Part shown: in pieces, positions 35,203 to 46,057 of the stretch
Numbering within the stretch: position 1 is the stretch's first letter
How the letters are laid out: each line of letters opens with the position of its first letter
Assembly: GCA_949752735.1 (NCBI GenBank)
Contig: OX457037.1
Coordinates: 40,694,996 to 40,758,995 of the forward strand
From: Lumbricus terrestris
Taxonomy: Eukaryota > Annelida > Clitellata > Crassiclitellata > Lumbricidae
DNA length: 64,000 nt
Reading direction: 5' to 3'
Made by a program: the position numbers and the translations under genes
Notes under the pieces: model-generated
The model's input: only the letters and a program-made list of their open reading frames with translations
Databases searched by the model: none
What the model was told of the DNA's origin: nothing

Positions 35203-36309
35203 TAATCTGCTTTGTCTTCATCAATTTTCAATATTATAGTTTTTGATCCTCATGGATTCGTATTGTGCATTTCTATACCTCACAGTTTCAACATATCAGT
35301 TGCAATCTACGTTATTACTGCAAATTTTGTCTGCTGATACTCTTCCATAACATGTGAATTGTAACGTAAAGTACCTTGAACCTGTACTACAGATGTTATT
35401 TAAATGGTGGCATGTACCCAAAACTCTGTTGTGAATATGAACAACTTGGCTGTGTGCATAAAGCTTTTGTTTAGGGCACTGTTTTTACAACTGTGCTTGT
35501 AAGGTGCAGTGTTTCTGGGCTAATTTAAAGATTTTTGTAGTAGTATGTCCATCTTGTGATAACACACATTCCATCAATGTGTTCCTGTAGAGTACTACAC
35601 GTAGTGTACTATTTATCACAGTTCTTATTATTGCAAAACTGTTTAATGCAATGTGACATGGCAATGTGTGTCCGAGATGTTTATTGGAGCATGTGGAAAT
35701 GAAATTTGCTATAATTTCCAATGCATCTGTAATTGCCATCTTGATATAGATGTTTGAAGGTAGCTTGTGCAGCAAAAATATATTACCTGTGGAGAGAGTC
35801 TGATGTCTAAGGGCTGTTATTGAATTAATATTTCAGCATGTTAATAAATGCTTTGTTCAATTCACCAACTGCTCTGATCAGCGATTGGTTCAGTAGTGCT
35901 TTCTTGGGACACCACGCAACCATACATACAAACAGAAGGACAAACATTGAGCCTTATAATGCAGATTCCATGCTAAATTTTGATACAGTCAATAATTTAA
36001 AAAAATTTAGTTGTTGCTTTCAAGTTTACTTGTGCGGCCCTTTGGTGTCACAAAGGTTAGTCAGCACTGTTCTAGCCTGCCATGAAGCACTAGATCCAGT
36101 AACAGAGTAGAGCAAGTGAACATAGAAGGGCTTATTGTTTACTAGTATATTAGCCAAAATATAGCTGGGATGTTTCGTATTGTTATAAGAAAACATTTAA
36201 AGTGTCTATCACAGTACCATGTATTCAGAGGTTCTCTCAGCATGACTGACAGTCCAGAGGAAATAAAAGTCTTCTAAAACAGTCTTCAAATAGCGAAGGG
36301 ATGAGGTGG
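35203..36309. other. Intergenic, no gene seen
   Basis: AT-rich. Short frames only; nothing recognised. Confidence 0.4.
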
Positions 36310-36619
36310 CACCGTGATTAAAATCTTAATATGAATTCAGCACCGTGATTAAAATTTTAATATGAATTCAGCACCATGATTAAAATCTTAATATGAATTC
36401 AGCACCGTGATTAAAATCTTAATATGAATTCAGCACCGTGATGAAAATTTTAATATGAATTCAGCACCGTGATTAAAATCTTAATATGAATTCAGCACCG
36501 TGATTAAAATTTTAATATGAATTCAGCACCGTGATTAAAATCTTAATATGAATTCAGCACCGTGATTAAAATCTTAATATGAATTCAGCACCGTGATTCA
36601 AATCTTATTATGAATTCAG
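36310..36619. repeat. 31-bp tandem repeat, 10 units
   Basis: Ten units of CACCGTGATTAAAATCTTAA plus TATGAATTCAG. A C/T variant (AATCTT versus AATTTT) recurs in units 2, 5 and 7, hinting at amplification of multi-unit blocks. Each unit has an EcoRI-type GAATTC. Confidence 0.97.
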
Positions 36620-36960
36620 GAGGAGAGATCGTTCCACATAGAAAAGTCAATGATGACAAAGGCAAGGTTTTGGATCAATGCAGTCCTGGCTCACGGAACT
36701 AAGAGATCAAGTTGGCGCAGTTGGGAAGAGACAGCAGAGAGGGGTTTGCGCATTAAGTTGCAAAGATAGGAGCCTGGTAATGTTGAGTCCTTAAGACCAA
36801 GAGCAGTACCTTGTATTGGATACATGTGGAAACGGGAAGTCACTGTAGGACATCAGTCATGCAGGCAGAACGTGGGAGTAGCAACAGAGACGAACAATGA
36901 GCCTGGCTGTTGAGTTCATAACCGACTGACGGAAATCCTTAATAACAAAGCAGCATGAAA
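36620..36960 (-). pseudogene. Probable decayed LINE C-terminal region
   Basis: The minus strand ends with FVIIDFSMWNDLS, resembling the FSVAAPxLWNxLP motif of LINE reverse transcriptases, preceded by several stop-broken segments. Weak. Confidence 0.4.
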
Positions 36961-37018
36961 CACATTGCTTTGCAGGTTTGTAACGCTTTGTTCTATTAGC
37001 CAGCAGTCGTTTTAAAAA

Positions 37019-37084
37019 TTAACCCTTTAAAAAGGAGCATTACTAACATGTATGGGAAAGCAATGCTGCTCCTTAAAGGGTTAA
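37019..37084. mobile_element. Tiny piggyBac-like MITE
   Basis: TTAA on both sides, termini CCCTTTAA and TTAAAGGG, then AGGAGCA / TGCTCC. 58 bp between the TTAAs, almost a perfect hairpin. Confidence 0.65.
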
Positions 37085-37288
37085 AGACTTGAGAAATGTA
37101 CAAGACATTTTAAAATTAACTTAAAATTCTGCCGCAATTCTGCCTGTCCAAGATGCATTTGATTCGTTCTCCACAACGTCTGTCGTGTGTTGATGAGTTT
37201 TCATGTTCGAGCAATTCACAGCAGCTGACACACTCAAGTACACCAATTATCTTGTCAGGTTGCAACTGTCCGTAGATGATTTCTTTTT

Positions 37289-40200
37289 CTAAACTCGTAC
37301 GAACTGGTGTTTAAAATCAGTTACACTAACTGACTGCTTTGCTGTTTCATCATAGTCATACCATTCCTAATAAAAAATAACACATAAAACAGATCAGGAA
37401 TATTTATTTGAAATTACCATCATACAATATGAAGTCTACAGAACTCTTACTGGTGCCTGATTAACAAAATTTTAAGATTCACACTCAAATATGTGTGTGT
37501 AATGTTGTACAGCACCTTCTCACTACAACGATATAATGCAACTTGAGGTACAACATGGTCGCAACCCAGAATCCTATTTGAAGTATAATTAAGCACAAAA
37601 GCAATCTATGGAAACCCTTATTGGTATCACACTGACCACTTTTCACAACATTTGCCAAGCTGATAGCTGTCAAACAGTTGAATGGCACAACACATTAACA
37701 TCATACAGGGTGGACCACAAAAAGGTGGTTTTATTGCCAATTTCTTGGCCAGATATTCTTACTTCTGGCCAAGATATTGACAAAAAAACTAGGGGGCTTT
37801 TTTCGCCCACCCTGTATATCTATTAAAGTAATTTTCATTGGTTGAGAAGTCTCCAAGGTATGCAAGAGAATTTCTTCTATCATCATTGGCGCTTGCATAG
37901 CTCTATTGCCAAAATAACTCTATTCTCTAGGACAATTTGCTAGACTTTGTGTGTTATTGCGTTTTAGAAACTGTTGGTTTTGTCATCACATTGCAACTTG
38001 CAATCCATAATAATTACCATATACAGCATCTCTTTGATACAAGGTCTAAACATATACACTTCTTGGAGTGTGTAAAACTCAATCAAGATTACTGCAAACA
38101 ACTGATCACAGACTTACGATATAAGCCGCAGCAAGGCAAATAATTTTCTGTCCAAAGCTTAAACGCAACTTTATGGACAATATTCAGAATATCCCTGCAT
38201 CAAACTTACCCTTTGCGATAAATCAACCTCTTCAAATTTTGTACCCGATTCTGAACCTTCAGCAAACCAGCCAACCTAAGTAGCACATCACAATTCAATT
38301 AAAATCACAATGCCAAAGGATTTAAATTTTAGTAAACAAATTTAAGAACATGTAGTCAGAATAAACAGCTGATCACTTCTAAAATTTGGTATAACAAAAC
38401 AACTAGACTTACACCCGTATGTAATTAAGACACTATATAGCAAAATTTATACGCCTATAAAGCAGCCTGCAGCCTTTAACTAACATAATTATATTAAATT
38501 CATAAAAAAATGTTATCAATGAATTCAGATAAGCAAAAGAGGCACTAATGACAGGCTACAGCAGAAGCCGAGCCCCACTGATGCATTCACAATTCCACAT
38601 CCGAGTTCCTCGATTACATAGAGTCGACACAGAAGAGCAATGACAGGTGACAAGTTTGACGAACTCTAAAAACCAAACAATCTCTACAGGTGGTTCTAAA
38701 GCAGTGGTTCCCAAACTTCAGTAGGCCGCGGACCGGCAGTAATTTTTTTGTAAAGCCCGCGGACCACTAACTTAGGCTTAAATGACGATGGAAAACAAAA
38801 GCGACCTAAATATTATTATAAAAGACTTTCAGATTTGCTTGCTTACCTTTTTCTCGTTTTTTTTTTCATTCAAAGACATTTGTTTATATTTAAAGTTTTA
38901 AACTAAAAGTCTTATGCCATGTTGGACAATTTTTTTACTCTGCATCCAGCGTTTACTAGGACTAGGTTAACGCTCACCATAGAATAGATCAACATGAATT
39001 AGCTCGAAACCGACTGCAGTCATCGATGTAGCAAACTTAGAATAAATTTAAATTGTTTTAAATCGCCGTCTGGCAAGCTAAGATAAGGCGCGTTGATTTG
39101 CTTCAAATTTCTAAATATTGAGATAAATTTGAACAAATGCTGGACAACAAATCGAAAAATTTCACAATTTCAAACAAATAAACAAATAATGGTAGTTTAT
39201 TTTTTATTTTCAATTCCTTCGCGGACCGGCGACCCTACCTCCGCGGACCGGCGCCGGTCCGCGGACCACCACTTTGGGAACCACTGTTCTAAAGCACATG
39301 ATCCTGATGAAAGAACCCATGTTGGCAATACTTAGACAACAAATGCCCAAACACCATTCACATGAAAGACAGAAATAATTCACTAGTATGTACAAGGACA
39401 CATTAGAAATCCAAAAGAGTGAAGCTGTTCTGCAAAATTCACATTCATCCAATTAATTGATCAAAAACAACAAACATGCATTCACCTTGACCAAACCATG
39501 GATGCAGATGTAGTACTGGTCTAGTCAAAATCCCTATTAAAAATAGTGAAAATCTGGAACTAACTTATAAACACAAGAGCTATCTCTAAAAGTACAACAT
39601 AAACCTCGCATAGCATGACATTGGAATCTAAGACAAGAGGAAAGAAGAACAAAGAACACTCACCCGTGCATCGTATTCTATCGCCTCAACACCTCGACAA
39701 TCAAAGACAACCATTGTCTTGTAGTTAGGCGAGTCTTCATCACTGTACGAAGAAATGCTTTCTCTTATGATGTCTGTAATAAAAATAGCAATTGTTAGCC
39801 TACTTTGTTTAAAACACCTGCTGCAAATAATCACAGTATAAATAACAAACAGTAAGTCGACTCGAATTGCTGCCTGTTGACTAGTTTTGCTGGTCAGCGC
39901 CATTTTGAAGAAGAGCCTTCACACGTAACTTACTTTTGACGTAAGATGATGTAGAGTCCTTACAACGTTGCTAGGCAACATGCATTGTGACATAGCAAGC
40001 ATGTTGAAACCGATCTAGTAAACGGCTCTCGCTTAACCCCTTTAAGGTGGAGCCCGGAATAACTCGGGCTCCGCTAACTCTCCCCAACTGTGCAGCCCGG
40101 GATATCTCGGGTTGCACCTTGGCCTATCCCCAATTGCATAATATAGCTGCCTTTCGCTTACTGTGTTGCCCGAGATAACTAGGGCTAATGGTAATAGCTG

Positions 40201-43200
40201 CAGACATTCGGAGGGGTGATGTTAGAACAGCGGAACAGCCTAACAGCGAACTAGACGACCTCGATTCAAGCCGTTGTCTGGTTGTCTGTAACCTTGACAC
40301 AAATAGTGTGCAGACTGTGATGTTCCACTGTGTGTGGAACCTTGTTTTGAGATGTATCACACTAAATATAACTATTGAGGGTACACCATACTCCTCTTGA
40401 CAGTCCACAGAACTGGCTTCTTACTGTACTCTAATGACTAGTTTATATCGGAATAATACAATGAACATGCATGCCAGAAAATCGTTTTTTCCGCATAATC
40501 GTAGGAAACTGGTAAAAAATGTGAAAAAATAAAAGTAAAATACAAGTAAAATAACGCAGTACATTATGCTTATAATAATTATAGAAACTCAAAAAAGGCT
40601 TTAACTCAATTTTTTTTCCAAAAAAAAATTCCACCGTTGGTGAAAGTTTTCAAAAATTTTATTCCACCGTAAAGGGGTTAAAATGGCGGAATACTCTGAT
40701 ATCAGTCACACATTCTGACTGCAGCAGAGGCCCGGAGTTGACGTACTGTTTGTTATTTATACCGCGAAATAACTGAGAACTCAATTAGTTCAGGTGTTCC
40801 AGTAGCTGGTGATGGCAATGATGGCAGTTGTCATTCAGATTTGCAGATGGTCACAAGCACCAGGAATCAACATCTACAGCTAAGAAGAGGCTCCAAGATG
40901 TTATAGGTCACTACAGTTCACTTTGTCTCTCCATCAAACTCGCACAATGCCAATACAAGCAGTCAAAATTGTGCCTGGCATTGCAAGTATCGTGTAACAA
41001 CCTCACTGATCTAGCAGCCAACCCTTGCAGAGGCCGTTCTGGCCGACTAATTATAATAGGCTGAGACATCGGGCAACAAATATGCAATGAAAACAGTCTG
41101 TGTCACAGTTCAAACAACTGACTGGTTGCCATCGTCTCAGATGTCTAGTCCTTTTACACCAACATCCAGCTTAAAAATATATATACCCAGATGACATGAA
41201 GTGACCAGGTCTACATTCAGCTATATCAATAATAAGATACATAATAATAGCCTCATCCTTAACGTCCGCAATGGCCCAAAGATGGCCACTACATGCTCTG
41301 GTTGCCGCTCTCTGTGCTCGGCCTTTAGAGGTGACTTCGTGTGATTCCACATGCACGCACAGCCATCGGACAGAACAGGGCTTTCTCAAAAAATGTGGGT
41401 TCCTCTGTTTGGAATAGCTTCCCTTTGGCCTGCATTCCTTTCTGTGGGACTTGTCTAACTCTTTTTATAAACTACTCAAGACTTTACTCTCTGGCTGTGC
41501 CTGGGTTACCTTGAAGGTGGGGGCACTATATAAATTCTTTTGACAGACAGACAGATAAATAAACATTTAATTACCAATCGAATTCTCTCGTACACAGAGT
41601 TTGCACTTGATGACAAGGCTTGCGTGGCCACGTCCTCCTTTCAATGGCTGACTCTCCTAGTATTATGCAGAATACAAAACAACATGCAGACAATCATCTG
41701 CACAAAACATTTCACATTTAGACAAACTGGGAAAATCTCAAATCTTCAACCTATGAAAAGTCAAAGGTGTAAAAGTATGACATCACAAAGCTTTTTGACC
41801 AGGCGAAATGATACACACTTGGGTGTAAGATTGCATCATCTATAGGTGAACTAACTAAAGTGGTTGAAAGTTAGATGATCAGTATTTGTCCAAGGCAAAA
41901 GTTAATAATTAATTAGAGCATTACAATAAGTTACAAAATTCCCATTAGTTACTGTTGTAAAGATATTAAATATGGCAAACTATTTCAGTAGATGATCACA
42001 TTTTACAATCACCCTCTGCTCCGATCATAAATAAGAATGCAGACACAGTATTCGTGCCATGCTGATTTCTCTTATGCTTACTAGCAACCTACATTTATTT
42101 AAAACGTTGAAAAGTACAATGATAAAGTTGAGTTATGAGTTCAATGGCAAATGCCATAGACTTCTCTCAACATTAATTTCTACACAAATCTCATGTTCAC
42201 ACTTTAACTCTTCTTTAGTAACTGATAAGAAGTGACATTCTAACCATCAGATGTAACATAGACTAACACCACGACAAATACCTGGCCAAAGCCGCAACAA
42301 AGCCCGGTAGCGCAATGGATAACACGCTGGCGTAGAGAGCGAGAGGTAGCGAGTTCGAGCCTGCGTTGCTTCTTACTGGGTGGACATGCTTTGTACGTTG
42401 CTGTTAGCGCCATGTATTGCAGGCTGTCTGTTCAGCTAGTTAGTTAAGATTTGCGTGATCTGCATTCTTGTGAATTGTTTCAACTACATAATTGTACACT
42501 ATTATATTATTATAAGGCTTTAAGGATCTGGCATGCAATTGGTTCAATTAAAAAGAACACACACTGGTCCTGCCAAACCATATATATTCAATAAATAATA
42601 AATCAACATTACAACTTGAAAGAGATCTGCCTAAATACTGGAAATAATGAATAATTTACATAAATGTGACATGAAGTAGAAAATAGCATCAAATAAGAAG
42701 AATTGAGTACAGACAATTTTTATTCTTACCGACAGACTAAGATAGACAAGCTCCTCGGTTTCATCTCCACAGTTCGAGCACTTGAGCTGAAAAATAAAAT
42801 ATGCTCCATCTAATATAACTTATCAACTGCAATGATACAAGTTTCCGCTTTATTTATATTTATTTTTTCTTCTCGCATTTGCTATGGCGCCCTTTCAAGC
42901 TCTCTACTCGACTACAGCGCGGACACTGCATTGGAGTGAAGGACTTGCTCAAGGTCCCTTTGTAGTGGCTTGAGGTGGATTCAAACCTGGAACCCTCTGG
43001 CTACAAGGCCCTGAACCCACCACTCCAACACCGTGACCCACAAGTTTAGCACAAGGGGCTGCGGGTTTGTCATCGGGGACGATGTAACACAGCAATGATC
43101 AAAAAATATATACCAGGTAATCAAATGACCTCTCACAAATGTCTTGTATGACAACGACTTGTCTGATGATTTAAAAGAATAGAAAAGTCTTGAATATCAG

Positions 43201-43746
43201 ACTAACTAGTAATCTAGTATAGACGTGTATTTGGATAGTAATAAAGCACCTACAACGGCTAGCGAAAATGCAGCAAACACATCACATGGACTGCGGTTCA
43301 AGCCCCGGGCTGGGAATAGACTTCACAGCACTTTTAAAAAGGCTTAACACAATCAGCATTCAGCAACAAAATAATGTTCTTTCGAAAGAGCTTCATGAAG
43401 AGTTAGTAAAAAAGGACATAAATTATGCAAAAACCGTTAAAACTTGGTATGTTGACTGCACATGGCAGTACTATAATAATGAGCCAAAGTATTCTAGATG
43501 CTGTTAACAAAACATATTTGACTCAACAGAGCAATTTTAGTTTTATACCTGAAAAATATTCATCTCTGTTTTACGTATCATAATTTAAAAATAATAAAAA
43601 TGCAAAGGCAACACCCAAATGCCTCAGTGCAAAACTGTTTTGGAAGGTAGAGCCTAAAATACCTTAAGATACCATCTGAAGTCGTCACCTTCTGGTTTCA
43701 GGTTAGTCACATTTTCCAGCACAGCTGATATCTGAAGCCCAAGTTT
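37289..43746 (-). CDS. CZIB: CXXC-motif zinc-binding protein (CZIB/C1orf123 family), six exons, initiator exon missing
   Basis: Exons in reading order: 43746-43663, 42786-42730, 41656-41575, 39773-39664, 38275-38210, 37366-37289; all GT-AG, phases 0,0,1,0,0, giving 158 residues and a stop. It starts KLGLQISAVLENVTNLKPEG and continues FRWYLK|LKCSNCGDETEE. A second CXXC in IKCKLCVRENS pairs with KCSNCG to bind zinc (family knowledge). Then come YKTMVVFDCRGVEAIEYDAR, FAEGSESGTKFEEVDLSQR and DYDETAKQSV...HQFVRV. Length and order match the ~160-residue family, so only about 1-2 residues including Met are missing, presumably on a tiny exon upstream of 43746. It is a cytosolic eukaryotic zinc protein whose precise role I do not know. 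It lies divergent to RBBP8. Confidence 0.93.
38702..39286. mobile_element. hAT MITE in CZIB intron, 585 bp
   Basis: Ends CAGTGGTTCCCAAACTT and AAGTGGTGG-type inverse ending TTTGGGAACCACTG. Perfect 8-bp duplication ttctaaag at 38694-38701 and 39287-39294. GCGGACCGGC repeats near both ends. The termini resemble the widespread Charlie-like hAT group (from memory). Confidence 0.92.
40033..40681. mobile_element. piggyBac-like MITE, ~640 bp, in CZIB intron
   Basis: TTAA at 40033-40036 and 40678-40681; termini CCCCTTTAAGGTGGA and TTCCACCGTAAAGGGG. The left half holds three imperfect palindromes around AGCCCGGGATATCTCGGG (40050-40190). No transposase. Confidence 0.8.
41340..41560 (+). pseudogene. 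LINE 3' end remnant in CZIB intron
   Basis: The plus strand reads SSVWNSFPLACIPF with a nearby AFSKNV segment, the LINE C-terminal WNSLP motif, followed by TTACCTTGAAGG and GGGGCACTATATAAATTC and a (GACA)n tail. Exon 41575-41656 lies immediately downstream. Confidence 0.65.
42302..42383 (+). other. tRNA-like sequence (pol III box A/B), degenerate
   Basis: TAGCGCAATGGATAAC resembles an Arg-type D arm and GAGTTCGAGCC a box B. GCCCGGT could pair with ACTGGGT downstream, but the T stem does not close. Probably a tRNA pseudogene or SINE head, in a CZIB intron. Confidence 0.35.
42857..43042 (-). repeat. tRNA-derived SINE (family 1), minus, in CZIB intron
   Basis: Contains TATGGCGCCCTTTCAAGCTC, GCGCGGACACTGCATTGGAG, AAGGACTTGCTCAAGGTCCC and a tRNA-like end. 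An internal deletion compared with the copy at 63045. Confidence 0.75.
43285..43325 (+). repeat. SINE family 2 fragment
   Basis: GGACTGCGGTTCAAGCCCCG followed by GGCTGGGA matches the box-B region of the element at 47931. Confidence 0.5.
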
Positions 43747-44121
43747 CTGAAGTTGTAAATAATCTCAAAATTAACGCATACATGAAATCCAATACTAAAT
43801 ACAATTGGTTGCAATGGGTTCAAGAAACAATTTGACACCACGAACTCTCAAATCATCGCCCAGCTTACATCCTACCAATATTGGAAACATGAAATTAATG
43901 CTACGAGTCTGGGCAGCACTGCACGCCACAATACCTGGCTGGGTATCAAGAGTTTGGCAAGGACATTGAATCATGAAGTTTCTCTTGGAATTGGGGGCTC
44001 TCCATAGTTTGCGACTCTATACACTACATTTAGACTTACATCATCACCTTCTTAGCATAATTTATTCTTGAAGGGTTAGCCTATTTTCTACATGACCATT
44101 TCCTTTGTGTGGCCCATGGGG

Positions 44122-44248
44122 CTTAGTTATATAGTATCCTGGACCGACGTGTCGGTTAGAGATATTCAGGTTTAGGCGTCGTGAGAGTCGGTTAGGTTAG
44201 GTATAGGGTTAGTGCGATCATTCGGTCCTGGATACTATAAGTATACCG
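44122..44248. mobile_element. Small inverted-repeat element with telomere-like core
   Basis: TATAGTATCCTGGACCGA at the left and the inverse of TATAGTATCCAGGACCGA at the right, about 120 bp apart. The centre reads GGTTAGGTTAGGTATAGGGT. Target duplication unclear. Confidence 0.5.
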
Positions 44249-44249
44249 G

Positions 44250-44450
44250 CCCATGGTTCTACTAGGTCCACAACCTGGTATGGGTCCCTGCTCAACATGG
44301 CCTGACCAGGGATCTGTTCTTGGCCCATTCTTTATATAATTTACACTTCTGGACTTGCCTCTCTCCTTACAACAAATGCGGACTGGGTCAGCTATACGCT
44401 GACGACGTACAGGTGTGCCAAGTGTTACCTTTCTCCGTTTTGACATCAAT
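44250..44450 (+). pseudogene. LINE reverse-transcriptase fragment
   Basis: The plus strand shows PDQGSVLGPFFI (the PQGSVLGP box) and, in a shifted frame, GQLYADDVQVCQ (YADD). Stops and frameshifts present. Confidence 0.65.
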
Positions 44451-46057
44451 CAATCAATCAATCTTTTATTGACCACCAGTCCACCACGATAGTAATACAA
44501 GCTCGTAGTTTACAAATTTCGTGTGCAGGTTTTCAATACGTAAACCTTACCATAATGAAGTAATATTAACTGATTTATAAGCACGGCAGATTCCGTGAAC
44601 CTCCAGCATTCAAGCCTTTTATTTGAAGAATTGCAGCCTATTATCGTAACATAAAATCAAAACCGTCCTGAAAAGTTCCCCTAATTTCGACCAGCTGGCG
44701 ATACAAAAAGTATTAATATTTAGTTTCGCCATCTGACGAATGTAATGCCTATTTTTGTAGAACATAGATTTTATAATAACCTGAATCATGTTAAGACTAT
44801 CTGAGAGCGGTAATTTCTAATTTTTCAGAGCAGTTATAGAATATTATCGTTTCTTGGAGCTTGCACCTAAGTATTATCCAAAGAAGATTCATTTCGAAAC
44901 AAAACCATATCTATTAAGTTCATTTGAAGTGCTATACTATCTCTGAAATAATCACGGCGAAATAAGAATAAGAATAAGAATACAAAGAATACAAAGAAAA
45001 AATAATTGCTCTGCGTCGATATATCAGTTATTAACGGAATGAAATCAGAGTGAGGTCACAGTATAAATTATTTATACTGTGGTGAGGTCGGACTTGTGGT
45101 GTTTGATGTCGTGACTCGTGAGAGCCAGTTGTTGTTTGAAAATAACATTGTAATAGTAAAACTCACATTTTGAAAGGTTGTTGAATATTTAAACTGACGT
45201 AATCAAAGCAACACATATTTAATAATTTTTTTATTGAGCTGTTATTAACATTTTCAGTTTACATGACATGTTGTAATTTAGCGCTCAGTTAAAAATAAAG
45301 TAAGGCGCTATAAAATCAGAGCCGCTATTTACATAAATTCGTAGCGACATCTACAATAATTTTGCATGGCGGTGGTTTTGATTTTATCATGTTTACAAGT
45401 GCAGAAGAAAAGCAGTCTCAAATTTAATAGCCGTGGTAAGAATATTAAATGCACTTTAAAAAGGTTGTAGGTTCATACGAACTCAGCAAAACTGCACCTC
45501 TCGCACAGTTAGAAGCTGAAAACATTGTTTTTCTTGATCCATCCACTTCCCTTCCCCCTTTGGTCAACTAGAAACCCGAATCCCCGTAAACGCTGAAGAT
45601 ATTACAAAAGCCCGATTCCCCGCCAGCAGTTTATAATAGAAAACTAGTGAGAGTTAAATTGGATACATAGCATAATGGACATATTTTTAGTGTCTACAAA
45701 ATGAAACTCGATTTGGGAAATCCGGCCGAAATTTGTTTCTGGGATTCGGGCCGCACCCTCCCCATACCTTCCACCGTTTCAATTGTAAACATCATTCACC
45801 ATAGCCGTAGTTGTCAAATCCGGCATTCTGATCTTGGTGTAACTTAGAACTCTGACCTTCTTTAGAGAGAAGGGCTTTAGTTCATCACATGAAATTCTAC
45901 AGAAGTTTGATATTATGATCCTTATATGTGTATGTGCGTACAGTTGATGAACTGCATTGTTGCTCATCTGTTTCTGTATTTTGACTTTGCAGGGACCAAA
46001 TTTGCTGGATGTTATATATAGTGACTTCAACTTGAAACTCCTTACATCTCGTTTAAT
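44451..46057. other. CZIB-RBBP8 divergent intergenic region
   Basis: Begins with an (AATC)n/TTTTATTGACC LINE-type tail in antisense. The unseen CZIB first exon and the RBBP8 promoter must lie here. An ATG followed directly by gtaagg on the minus strand at 44553 could be the CZIB start but sits in repeat-like DNA, so it is not claimed. Confidence 0.4.

Noticed and set aside
39840..39905. Minus-strand ATGGCGCTGACC that looks like a gene start
   Set aside because: Lies inside a CZIB intron with no donor or further exon found.
40828..41064. 78-codon frame in a CZIB intron
   Set aside because: No ATG, no homology recognised, no splice partners.
42302..42383. A functional tRNA gene
   Set aside because: Boxes A and B are visible but the T stem does not pair, so it is kept only as a tRNA-like sequence.
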